From Kineococcus rhizosphaerae (GTDB taxonomy: Bacteria; Actinomycetota; Actinomycetes; Actinomycetales; Kineococcaceae), in contig NZ_PVZF01000015.1 of NCBI RefSeq assembly GCF_003002055.1, positions 1 to 64,000 of the forward strand: DNA of 64,000 bases. Reading direction: 5' to 3'. Under the pieces are notes generated by a model that searched no databases, was not told the DNA's origin, and saw only the letters and a program-made list of their open reading frames with translations. Each line of letters starts with the position of its first letter. The stretch's first letter is position 1. Made by a program: the position numbers and the translations under genes. Shown one piece after another: positions 57,521 through 64,000 of this stretch.

Positions 57521-58648
57521 GTGCGCACCGGACTCTTCCTCCCCACCACGAACAACGGCTACCTCTACTCGGCGGCGGCCCCGCAGTACGCGCCCAGCTA
57601 CGCCCTGAACCGGCGGGCCACCCTGGCGGCCGAGGCCGTCGGCATGGATTTCGTCCTGTCGATGGTCAAGCACCGCGGCTACGGCGGCCCGATGGGTTTC
57701 TGGGACCAGTCGCTGGAGTCGCTGGCGATGATGGGCCCGCTCGTCGAGGCGACGAGCACGATCGGGCTGTGGGCCTCGGTCGGCGCCCCGTCGCTGCACC
57801 CGGCGATGGCGGCGAAGGCGGCCGCGGTCCTCGACGAGGCCAGCGGCGGGCGGTTCGGGCTGAACGTCGTCGGCGGCTGGAACCGCGCCGAGTACGCGCA
57901 GATGGGGTTGTGGCCCTCGGCGGACTACCACGCCCGGCGCTACGCCTACGTCGAGGAGTACCTCGACGTGGTGCGCGGGCTGTGGGAGCACGGTCGCCTC
58001 ACCCACCACGGCGAGTTCTTCGACCTCGACGACTGCCTGCTCGACCCTCGCCCGGTGCACGGGGTCACGGTCGTGGTGCCCGGCCAGAGCCCGCGCTCGC
58101 TGGCCTCGGCGGGGCGGCAGGCGGACGTGAACTTCGTCCTCGGCGACCTGCCGACGCTGGCCCGGGCCCGGCGGGGGTTGCTCGACGTGGCCCGGCCGCT
58201 GGGGCGGCGGGTCGAGAGCTGCGCCCTGTTCGGCGTGATCACCGCCCCCACGGACGCCGAGGCCGCCGACACGGCGCGGGCCTACCTGGAGGCCGCCGAC
58301 GCCGCGACACTGGCCGGGTTGCAGGCCGCCGCCGGCACCGACGCGAGCGGCACGGCCGCCAACGGCAACCTCAAGGACCAGGCCCGCGGCGTCCCTGAGA
58401 TCCGGTTCGACCACCCGGTCCAGGCGCCGGTCGTCGTCGGGCCGGGCCTCTACCAGCCGAACCTCGTGGGGTCCTACGACCGGGTCGCGGCGACGCTGGA
58501 CGCGCTGGAGACCGAGTGCGACGTCACCGGCTGCGTCCTGTCCGTGCCGGACTACACCACCGACGTGGAGATCCTGGGCGCGGAGGTCCTGCCCCGGGCC
58601 CGGACCGTCCGGCGGGCCGGCCGGGGAGCTGTCGCGCAACACGTCTGA
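57521..58648 (+). CDS. RutA-like pyrimidine/N-heterocycle monooxygenase (LLM 2)
   Basis: A 375-residue enzyme from GTG 57521, 4 nt after the kinase stop. The RutA-type N-terminus is clear: FLPTTNNGYLYSAAAPQY, FVLSMVKHRGYGGPMGFWDQ, GRFGLNVVGGWNRAEYAQMG and a late LVGSYDRVAATLDAL. RutA opens the uracil ring with a flavin-N5-peroxide; the match suggests amide or ring cleavage here. No other rut genes are present, so the substrate is probably not uracil itself. Its stop lies within the next iteron element. Confidence 0.87.
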   Translation: MRTGLFLPTTNNGYLYSAAAPQYAPSYALNRRATLAAEAVGMDFVLSMVKHRGYGGPMGFWDQSLESLAMMGPLVEATSTIGLWASVGAPSLHPAMAAKAAAVLDEASGGRFGLNVVGGWNRAEYAQMGLWPSADYHARRYAYVEEYLDVVRGLWEHGRLTHHGEFFDLDDCLLDPRPVHGVTVVVPGQSPRSLASAGRQADVNFVLGDLPTLARARRGLLDVARPLGRRVESCALFGVITAPTDAEAADTARAYLEAADAATLAGLQAAAGTDASGTAANGNLKDQARGVPEIRFDHPVQAPVVVGPGLYQPNLVGSYDRVAATLDALETECDVTGCVLSVPDYTTDVEILGAEVLPRARTVRRAGRGAVAQHV

Positions 58649-58676
58649 CACACGCGCGGGTCTCACCGGAAACACC
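58634..58676 (+). promoter_or_regulatory. 43-bp iteron element, copy for the ABC permease
   Basis: GCGCAAC (58634), GACACAC at offset 14, GGGTCT at 25, GAAACACC at 36. It spans the stop codon of the RutA-like gene and ends 56 nt before ATG 58733. Confidence 0.75.
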
Positions 58677-58732
58677 CGGACGTCAGCGTTGGGGCCGTCC
58701 CAGCCCCCTGTCGTCCGCGAGGAAGGCCCTCG

Positions 58733-59734
58733 ATGTCCACCACGACCCAGCAGACGGCGGAGCCCACCCGGGCCCCCGCGGTCTCCCGCGCCAGCCGCGG
58801 TCTCGCCCAGCGCTACGCGCTCCTCGGGATCGGGGTGCTGCTCCTGCTCGTGTGCCTCGCCGCCATCCCCTCGTTCCGCTCGCTGCGACTGGTCACCACG
58901 ATGGTCAACGGGCAGTCGATCATCCTGCTGCTCGCCCTGACCGCCACGATCGTGCTGCGGACCGGCGACTTCGACCTGTCGATCTCGCAGACGATGGTCG
59001 GTTCGGCCGCCGTCGTCGCCGTGCTGTCCGGCCACGGCGTCTCCCCCGCGCTGGCGATCGCGCTGGCCCTGCTGCTGGGGCTGGCGGTGGGAGCGCTCAA
59101 CGCCCTGCTGGTGGTCGTCATCGGCGTCGACTCGTTCGTCACCACCCTGGGGTCCTTCACGGCGATGGCGGGGTTCTGCTACCTCGTGACCGGCTCGCGG
59201 ATCGTCGCCGGCGTACCCGACTTCTTCGTGAACTTCTCCCGCTCGACCGTCGCCGGGATCCCCACGGTGACGATCTACGCGTGGGTGCTCGTCGTGGTCC
59301 TGTGGTTCGTGTACCAGCGCACCCCGCTGGGCCGGTACACCCTGTTCATCGGCGGGAACCGCAACGCCGCGCGACTGGCGGGGCTGCGGGTCAGCGCCAT
59401 CCGCATCGGCGCGTACCTGGTCTCCGGCGTCCTCGCCTCGTTCATCGGCGTCGTGTTCGCGGGGTACTTCGGCGCGGTCGACCCGTCGGTCGGCGGCCAG
59501 TACATGCTGCAGCCGTTCGCCGCGGTCTACCTGGGCGCCACCGCCCTGGCCGTGGGCCGGTTCAACGCCGTGGGGACGCTCGTCGCGCTCTACCTGCTGA
59601 CCATCGGCATCACCGGGTTGCAGCTGCTCGGCGCCCAGACGTGGGTGACGAACGTCTTCTACGGCCTGGCCCTGATGATCGCCGTGACCGCTGCGAAGCT
59701 GGCCGGCCGCAAGACCCGGGCGGGACTGTCGTGA
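58733..59734 (+). CDS. CUT2-type ABC transporter permease (RbsC-like)
   Basis: A 333-residue protein from ATG 58733 with about nine helices. BPD_transp_2 features: LLLALTATIVLRTGDFDLSI, LLGLAVGALNALLVVVIGVDSFVTTLG, VYQRTPLGRYTLFIGGNRNAARLAG and YFGAVDPSVGGQYMLQPFAAVYLGA. It imports with the ATPase and binding protein downstream. Its stop overlaps the ATPase start by 4 bp. Confidence 0.92.
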   Translation: MSTTTQQTAEPTRAPAVSRASRGLAQRYALLGIGVLLLLVCLAAIPSFRSLRLVTTMVNGQSIILLLALTATIVLRTGDFDLSISQTMVGSAAVVAVLSGHGVSPALAIALALLLGLAVGALNALLVVVIGVDSFVTTLGSFTAMAGFCYLVTGSRIVAGVPDFFVNFSRSTVAGIPTVTIYAWVLVVVLWFVYQRTPLGRYTLFIGGNRNAARLAGLRVSAIRIGAYLVSGVLASFIGVVFAGYFGAVDPSVGGQYMLQPFAAVYLGATALAVGRFNAVGTLVALYLLTIGITGLQLLGAQTWVTNVFYGLALMIAVTAAKLAGRKTRAGLS

Positions 59735-61266
59735 CCGCCGCCCTGGAGGTCCGCGGGATGGTCAAGTCCTACGGCGGCGCCCGCGCCCTCGACGGTCTCG
59801 ACCTGCACGTCGCCGCCGGCGAGGTGCACGCCCTGCTCGGGCAGAACGGCTGCGGGAAGTCGACGCTCGTCAAGGCGCTCACCGGGGTGCACAGCCCCGA
59901 CAGCGGTGTCGCCACGGTGTTCGGCAGGGAACTCACCTACCCGGTCACCGCCCCGCACACCCACGGGATCGCCGTCATCCACCAGGACATCGGCGTCGTG
60001 GACCAGATGACCGTCCTGGAGAACCTCGGCGTCAACGCCGGGTACGGGACGCGGCTGCTCGGGGCCGTGAACACCCGCCGGGAGAAGCGCGTCTACGGCG
60101 ACCTCATGGACCGCCTCGACATCTCCCTGCCCTTCGACACCCTGGTCTCCGACCTCGCCCCCGCCGAGCGCTCGCTGCTGGCGGTGGTGCGCGCGATGCG
60201 GCTCCTCGAGGCGCACGAGGGCGCGGGCCAGTTGTTCATCCTCGACGAACCCACCGCGGCGCTGTCCGGCGGGGAGGCAGAGCGGCTGCTGGCCCTCATG
60301 CGGCGGATGGCCGACCTGGGTGCGGGGGTCGTCTTCATCTCCCACCGCCTCGCCGAGGTCATGGAGGTCTGCGACTCCATGACGGTGGTGCGCGCGGGAC
60401 GGGCCGTGGCCACCTCGCCCGTCGCGCGGACGACGCGCGAGGACATCGTGGCCGCCATGCTCGGTCGGCGGATGGAGGACTTCTTCCCCGCCCCGCCGCC
60501 CGAACCGGTCCGCAGCGGGGTGAACTCCGCCCGGACCCGGCTCGTCGTCGACGGCCTGTCCGGTGACGTGGTGCAGGACGCGACGTTCACGGTGCACGCC
60601 GGGGAGGTCGTCGGGGTCACGGGCCTGGCCGGGATGGGCCAGGAGGAACTGCCCGGCCTCATCGCCGGCGTCACCACCCCGCGGCGCGGGTACGCGAGCG
60701 TCGACGGGACCCGGCTGGCGGGCCGGTCCCCGCGCGAGGCCATCGACGCCACCCTCGCCCTCGTCCCGGGAAACCGGCTGCGGGACGGCTGCTGGATCGC
60801 GGGGTCGGCCGCGGAGAACCTCACGCTGCCCGTGCTGTCCCGGTTCGCCCGGCCCTGGGGCATCGACTCCGCCGCCGAGACGGACCACGCCGCAGAGCGC
60901 ATGGCGGAGGTCGGCACGTTCCCGAACGACCCCCGGTTGCCGATGGCCGCGTTCTCCGGGGGGAACCAGCAGAAGGTCGTGTTCGCCAAGTGGCTGCAGA
61001 CCGGCCCCGGGGTGCTGCTCCTGGACGAACCCACGCAGGGCGTCGACCCCGGCGCCGCCCACGACCTGCTGGAGGACGTCGTGGAGATCGCCGAGCGGGG
61101 ATCGGCCGTCGTCGTGTTCTCCGGCGACCACGAGCAGCTCGCCGCGATCTGCCACCGCGTGCTCGTCCTGCACCACGGCCGGACCGTCGCCGAGATCACC
61201 CGCGCCTCCGGCGAACTCACCGAGGCGAACCTCCTGCACGCCTGCGAGACCCCCGCAGCCGCCTGA
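59731..61266 (+). CDS. CUT2-type ABC transporter ATPase (RbsA-like, two domains)
   Basis: A 511-residue tandem ATPase from GTG 59731. Domain 1: Walker A GQNGCGKSTLVKAL, Walker B LFILDEPTAALSGGE; its signature helix is degenerate (DLAPAERSLLAVVRAM). Domain 2 has the degenerate GLAGMGQEEL in place of Walker A, the signature FSGGNQQKVVFAKWL and LLLDEPTQGVDPGA. This asymmetry is normal for RbsA/MglA. It energises the permease at 58733. Confidence 0.93.
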   Translation: MTAALEVRGMVKSYGGARALDGLDLHVAAGEVHALLGQNGCGKSTLVKALTGVHSPDSGVATVFGRELTYPVTAPHTHGIAVIHQDIGVVDQMTVLENLGVNAGYGTRLLGAVNTRREKRVYGDLMDRLDISLPFDTLVSDLAPAERSLLAVVRAMRLLEAHEGAGQLFILDEPTAALSGGEAERLLALMRRMADLGAGVVFISHRLAEVMEVCDSMTVVRAGRAVATSPVARTTREDIVAAMLGRRMEDFFPAPPPEPVRSGVNSARTRLVVDGLSGDVVQDATFTVHAGEVVGVTGLAGMGQEELPGLIAGVTTPRRGYASVDGTRLAGRSPREAIDATLALVPGNRLRDGCWIAGSAAENLTLPVLSRFARPWGIDSAAETDHAAERMAEVGTFPNDPRLPMAAFSGGNQQKVVFAKWLQTGPGVLLLDEPTQGVDPGAAHDLLEDVVEIAERGSAVVVFSGDHEQLAAICHRVLVLHHGRTVAEITRASGELTEANLLHACETPAAA

Positions 61267-61275
61267 CCCCCTGCC

Positions 61276-61318
61276 GCGCAACGCGCCCGACACACGACCG
61301 ACGCCACCACGACACACG
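61276..61318 (+). promoter_or_regulatory. 43-bp iteron element, copy for the binding protein
   Basis: GCGCAAC (61276), GACACAC at offset 14, GACGCC at 25, GACACACG at 36: the clearest four-fold 11-bp repetition. It ends 47 nt before ATG 61366. Confidence 0.75.
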
Positions 61319-61365
61319 GGCGCGGTGAACTTCCCCCACCAGCCTCCCCCAGACCAGGAGACCCC

Positions 61366-62517
61366 ATGTCCCGCAACGCCTCCCACTTCCGGGGGTTGCT
61401 CGCCCTCGCGGCGGTGCCGGTCGTCGCCCTGAGCGCCTGCGCCTCGGCGACCGGCGCCTCGTCGAGCTCGGCGGCCTCCTCGGCCCCCGTCACGGGCGCC
61501 GCCGCCGAGTGCGCCGCCCAGGCGAAGAAGGACGTCGACGCCAAGCGCGAACCCCTCGACCTCGTCGTGCCCACGCAGTCCATCGACGTCGGCGCCCTGA
61601 AGGGCAAGAGCCTGTGGTTCATCACCGTCACGATGAACCAGTTCTCGACCGACATGGCCGTGGGGATCAAGGAGGCCGCCACGGCGGCCGGCCTGAGCAC
61701 CGTGCTGTACGACGGGCAGGGGTCGGCGAACCGCTTCACCGAGGGCATGAACCAGGCCATCGCGCAGCGCGCCGGCGGCATCGTCCTCGTCGGCATCGAG
61801 CCCTCGCTCATCTCCGCCGAGCTCAGCGCAGCGAAGGCCGCCGGGATCCCCGTCCTGAACACCCTGAACTCCAACCCCGACGAGGCCGTCCCCGACGGGA
61901 TGTTCGCGAACTTCACCGCCGACTTCACCGCCGACGGCAAGACCGCCGCGGAGTGGGCGCTCAACGACTCCGGCTGCTCCACCGACGTGATCGTCGTGAA
62001 GTCCAGCACCATCCCGGTGTGGAACCACCTGGCCGACGGGGCCGTCGACGCCGTGAAGGAGCTGTGCCCGGACGACTGCGAGACCACCGTCCTGGACGTC
62101 GACGCCGCGAACATCGCCACCGACCTCGCGAGCAAGCTGCAGACGGCGCTGCAGAAAGACCCCGACGTGAACTACGTCTTCGTCGTCTGGGACTCCGGCG
62201 TGCCCTACGCCCAGCCCGTCGTCGCCTCGTCCGGGACGAAGGCGAAGATCATCGCCCGCGACGGCATCGCCCCCAGCCTGCAGATGGTGGCCGCCGGGAC
62301 GCAGGCGCTCACCGTCGCCACCCCGCCGCCGGGCTGGATCGGCTGGGCAGCCGCCGACGACGTCTTCCGCGCCATGCTGGGCGCCGAGCCGAGCGGACTG
62401 GTCATCCCGACCCGGCTCATCGACAAGGACAACGTCGGCTCCGGCAGCGACGCCGACGTCTCCCCGAACTACACCGACTACCAGTCCGCCTTCTCGAAGC
62501 TGTGGGGTGTCGCGTGA
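61366..62517 (+). CDS. CUT2-type substrate-binding lipoprotein
   Basis: A 383-residue protein from ATG 61366. The lipoprotein signal ends in VVALSACAS (lipobox Cys), and a Ser/Ala linker follows. The periplasmic-binding domain reads KSLWFITVTMNQFSTDMAVG, GGIVLVGIEPSLISAELSAAK, IPVLNTLNSN and SKLWGVA at the end. It captures the substrate for the importer. Its stop overlaps the start of LLM 3 by 4 bp, directly linking uptake and oxidation. Confidence 0.92.
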   Translation: MSRNASHFRGLLALAAVPVVALSACASATGASSSSAASSAPVTGAAAECAAQAKKDVDAKREPLDLVVPTQSIDVGALKGKSLWFITVTMNQFSTDMAVGIKEAATAAGLSTVLYDGQGSANRFTEGMNQAIAQRAGGIVLVGIEPSLISAELSAAKAAGIPVLNTLNSNPDEAVPDGMFANFTADFTADGKTAAEWALNDSGCSTDVIVVKSSTIPVWNHLADGAVDAVKELCPDDCETTVLDVDAANIATDLASKLQTALQKDPDVNYVFVVWDSGVPYAQPVVASSGTKAKIIARDGIAPSLQMVAAGTQALTVATPPPGWIGWAAADDVFRAMLGAEPSGLVIPTRLIDKDNVGSGSDADVSPNYTDYQSAFSKLWGVA

Positions 62518-63824
62518 GCTCCGCCGACCCGTTCCGCCTCGGCTGGTTCGGCAACATCGCCAGCCCCGAGTGGAAGAACGCCTACCCGGGCAACGACGCG
62601 CGCCAGTGGACGAACGGCCGGTTCTACGTCGACATGGTCCGCAACATGGAACGGGCCGGGTTCGACTTCATGATGCTCGAGGACTCCCTCATGGTCCCCG
62701 ACATCTACGCCGGGACCGCCGAGCTGGAGCTCAAGCACGCCCGCTACGCCCCCAAGCTCGACCCCGTGCCCATCGTCTCGATGCTGGCCTACGCGACCCG
62801 GCACATCGGGATCGTCGCCACCGCCTCGACGACCTTCTACCACCCCTACCACCTGGCGCGGCAGTTCTCGACGCTGGACCACGTCACCGAGGGGCGGGTC
62901 GGCTGGAACGTCGTCACCAGCTCGGAGGACCGGGCCGCGCAGAACTACGGCCTCGACGCGCTGCCCGAGCACGACCTGCGCTACGAGATGGCCGAGGAGT
63001 TCCTGGAGGTCACCGACGCGCTGTGGAACTCGTGGGACGCCGACGCGATCGTCGCCGACCGGGAGACGGGGTACTACGCGGACTTCCGCAAGGTGCACAC
63101 CGTCGACCACGTCGGCAAGCACTACCGGTCGCGCGGGCCGCTCAACACGCCCCGCAGCCCGCAGGGCCGGCCCGTCATCTGCCAGGCCGGCGGGTCCCCC
63201 CGCGGGCGGGACTTCGCCGCGCGCAACGCGGACATGCTGCTGAACATCCCCAACGGGATCGAGGGCATGAAGAACTACCGCGACGACATCCGCCGGCGCG
63301 CGGCGGGCTTCGGCCGCAACCCCGACGAGATCAAGACGTTCTTCGTCATCTACCCGATGATCGCCCCGACCGACGAGGAGGCCCGGGCCAAGAACGAGGC
63401 GTGGTACGCCCGGGAGCAGCACAACCTCGAGGTCCAGCTCGCCCACTTCGCGGCGACCATGGAGATCGACTTCTCCCGGTTCGACCTCGACGCCCCCATC
63501 CCCGAGGACGTCACGACGAACGGCCACCAGTCCCAGCTGGAGAACTGGCGCCGTTCGCTGGGCGGGAAGACCATCCGCGAGGGCATGTCCCGCATGCGGG
63601 TGCAGTCCATCGAGCTCGTCGGCTCCCCCGACACCGTCGCCGCGCAGCTCGACGAGGCGATGCAGGAGGTGGGCGGCGACGGCTTCCTGATCTACGGCCA
63701 GCCCATCAGCCGCGAGTACGTCGCCGAGATGACCGATGGTCTGTGCCCGGCGCTGCAGCGGCGCGGGCTGCTGCGCACGGAGTTCTCCCACCCGACGTTC
63801 CGGGAGAACCTCCGCTCCTTCTGA
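62514..63824 (+). CDS. NtaA/SnaA/DszA-family FMN-dependent monooxygenase (LLM 3)
   Basis: A 436-residue enzyme from GTG 62514, translationally coupled to the binding protein. Motifs parallel LLM 1: FRLGWFGNIASPEWKN, FMMLEDSLMVPDIYAG, IVATASTTFYHPYHLARQFSTLDHV, GRVGWNVVTSSEDRAAQNYG, QAGGSPRGRDFAARN and IELVGSPDTVAAQLDEAM. It lacks the GIQPWNP insertion of LLM 1, so the two probably act on different intermediates. Coupling to a solute receptor suggests it acts first on the imported compound. Confidence 0.9.
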   Translation: MSSADPFRLGWFGNIASPEWKNAYPGNDARQWTNGRFYVDMVRNMERAGFDFMMLEDSLMVPDIYAGTAELELKHARYAPKLDPVPIVSMLAYATRHIGIVATASTTFYHPYHLARQFSTLDHVTEGRVGWNVVTSSEDRAAQNYGLDALPEHDLRYEMAEEFLEVTDALWNSWDADAIVADRETGYYADFRKVHTVDHVGKHYRSRGPLNTPRSPQGRPVICQAGGSPRGRDFAARNADMLLNIPNGIEGMKNYRDDIRRRAAGFGRNPDEIKTFFVIYPMIAPTDEEARAKNEAWYAREQHNLEVQLAHFAATMEIDFSRFDLDAPIPEDVTTNGHQSQLENWRRSLGGKTIREGMSRMRVQSIELVGSPDTVAAQLDEAMQEVGGDGFLIYGQPISREYVAEMTDGLCPALQRRGLLRTEFSHPTFRENLRSF

Positions 63825-63829
63825 GGAGG

Positions 63830-64000
63830 TCAGCGCACGAGTTCGGCGAGGACCAGGTAGACGAGGAACCCCACGAAGAACCCCACGCTGCCGATGCTCG
63901 TCTCGCCGCTCTCGTGCGCCTGCACCAGCAGCTCCTCCGTCGCGAGGTACATGAACGCCACAGCCCCGAAGGCCAGGACCCCCGCGAGCAGGGCGGCCGA
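63830..64000 (-). CDS. ZIP family metal transporter, C-terminal part
   Basis: The last 56 codons of a gene entering from the right edge. The sequence AFGAVAFMYLATEELLVQAHE followed by VGFFVGFLVYLVLAELV is the final helix pair of ZIP zinc/divalent-metal importers, in which the E-E-L-x(3)-A-H-E motif is conserved. It is convergent with LLM 3 (5-bp gap). Confidence 0.8.
   Translation of the reverse strand, partial: SAALLAGVLAFGAVAFMYLATEELLVQAHESGETSIGSVGFFVGFLVYLVLAELVR

Noticed and set aside
57459-61318. CRISPR-like or riboswitch interpretation of the recurring GCGCAAC...GAAACAC blocks
   Set aside because: Copies are 0.07-2.6 kb apart with no uniform spacers, and the two copies at 57459 and 58634 lie in coding ends. 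No pairing stems conserved among copies were seen, so a protein-binding element is more likely.

Overview
The window is about 64 kb of very GC-rich DNA with strong third-position G/C bias, many GTG starts and frequent 4-bp stop/start (GTGA) overlaps. The gene content (mycothiol-type ArsC, class II FBPase GlpX, DUF2332, AbiEi/DUF559 orphan, dnaB next to a MATE exporter) indicates an actinobacterial chromosome. A Kineosporiaceae/Kineococcus-like host is my best guess, without a database to check it. No rRNA, tRNA, CRISPR array, phage block or transposase gene was seen.

Layout. 0-5 kb: an electrophile-stress-like island (DJ-1/PfpI protein, MFS exporter, two NemR-like TetR paralogues, amidase) tied together by five copies of one 15-bp palindrome. 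5-11 kb: lipoprotein hydrolase, CorA, membrane proteins, then a DedA / COG4705-type membrane protein / phosphodiester-glycosidase module. 11-32 kb: mostly housekeeping and accessory singletons (RlmC, GNAT, TetR, VOC, APH, aldolase, Sir2, MFS+LysR, SDR, AlkA, DinB, TauE, a PP2C/HATPase partner-switching pair, GlpX, a GH78-type glycosidase, DUF2332, EamA, Lrp). 32.8-39.6 kb: a second, larger copy of the membrane module (phosphodiester glycosidase, UppP, DedA, sensor kinase, response regulator, ArsC-like protein, COG4705 paralogue, DUF2231). 39.7-50 kb: oxidoreductases, TetR, aminotransferase, WYL regulator, HD protein, LLM oxidoreductase and a PrmC-like methyltransferase. 50-54 kb: dnaB carrying a 400-residue class 3 intein, a DnaA-box-rich intergenic region and a MATE exporter. 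54.3-55.5 kb: an AbiEi/DUF559 orphan bracketed by two copies of one inverted repeat. 55.5-63.8 kb: a catabolic or scavenging island with three FMN-dependent LLM monooxygenases (one RutA-like, two NtaA/SnaA/DszA-like), a standalone riboflavin kinase and a CUT2-type ABC importer. A ZIP transporter is cut by the right edge.

Three regulatory networks can be read directly. (1) The NemR-like palindrome regulon at 0.2-3.5 kb. (2) A response-regulator box (CTTCAGC-N4-CTTCAGC or a variant) lies exactly 10 nt upstream of a CANNNT -10 hexamer and 22-23 nt before the start codon of five genes or operons in the two copies of the membrane module, including the operon that encodes the response regulator; one orphan copy points into antisense. 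(3) A 43-bp element built on an 11-bp repeat with core G(C/A)AAC or GACAC precedes every transcription unit of the LLM/ABC island. Networks 2 and 3, the LLM island, the zinc-module intein and the repeat-flanked AbiEi-like gene are the most interesting items.
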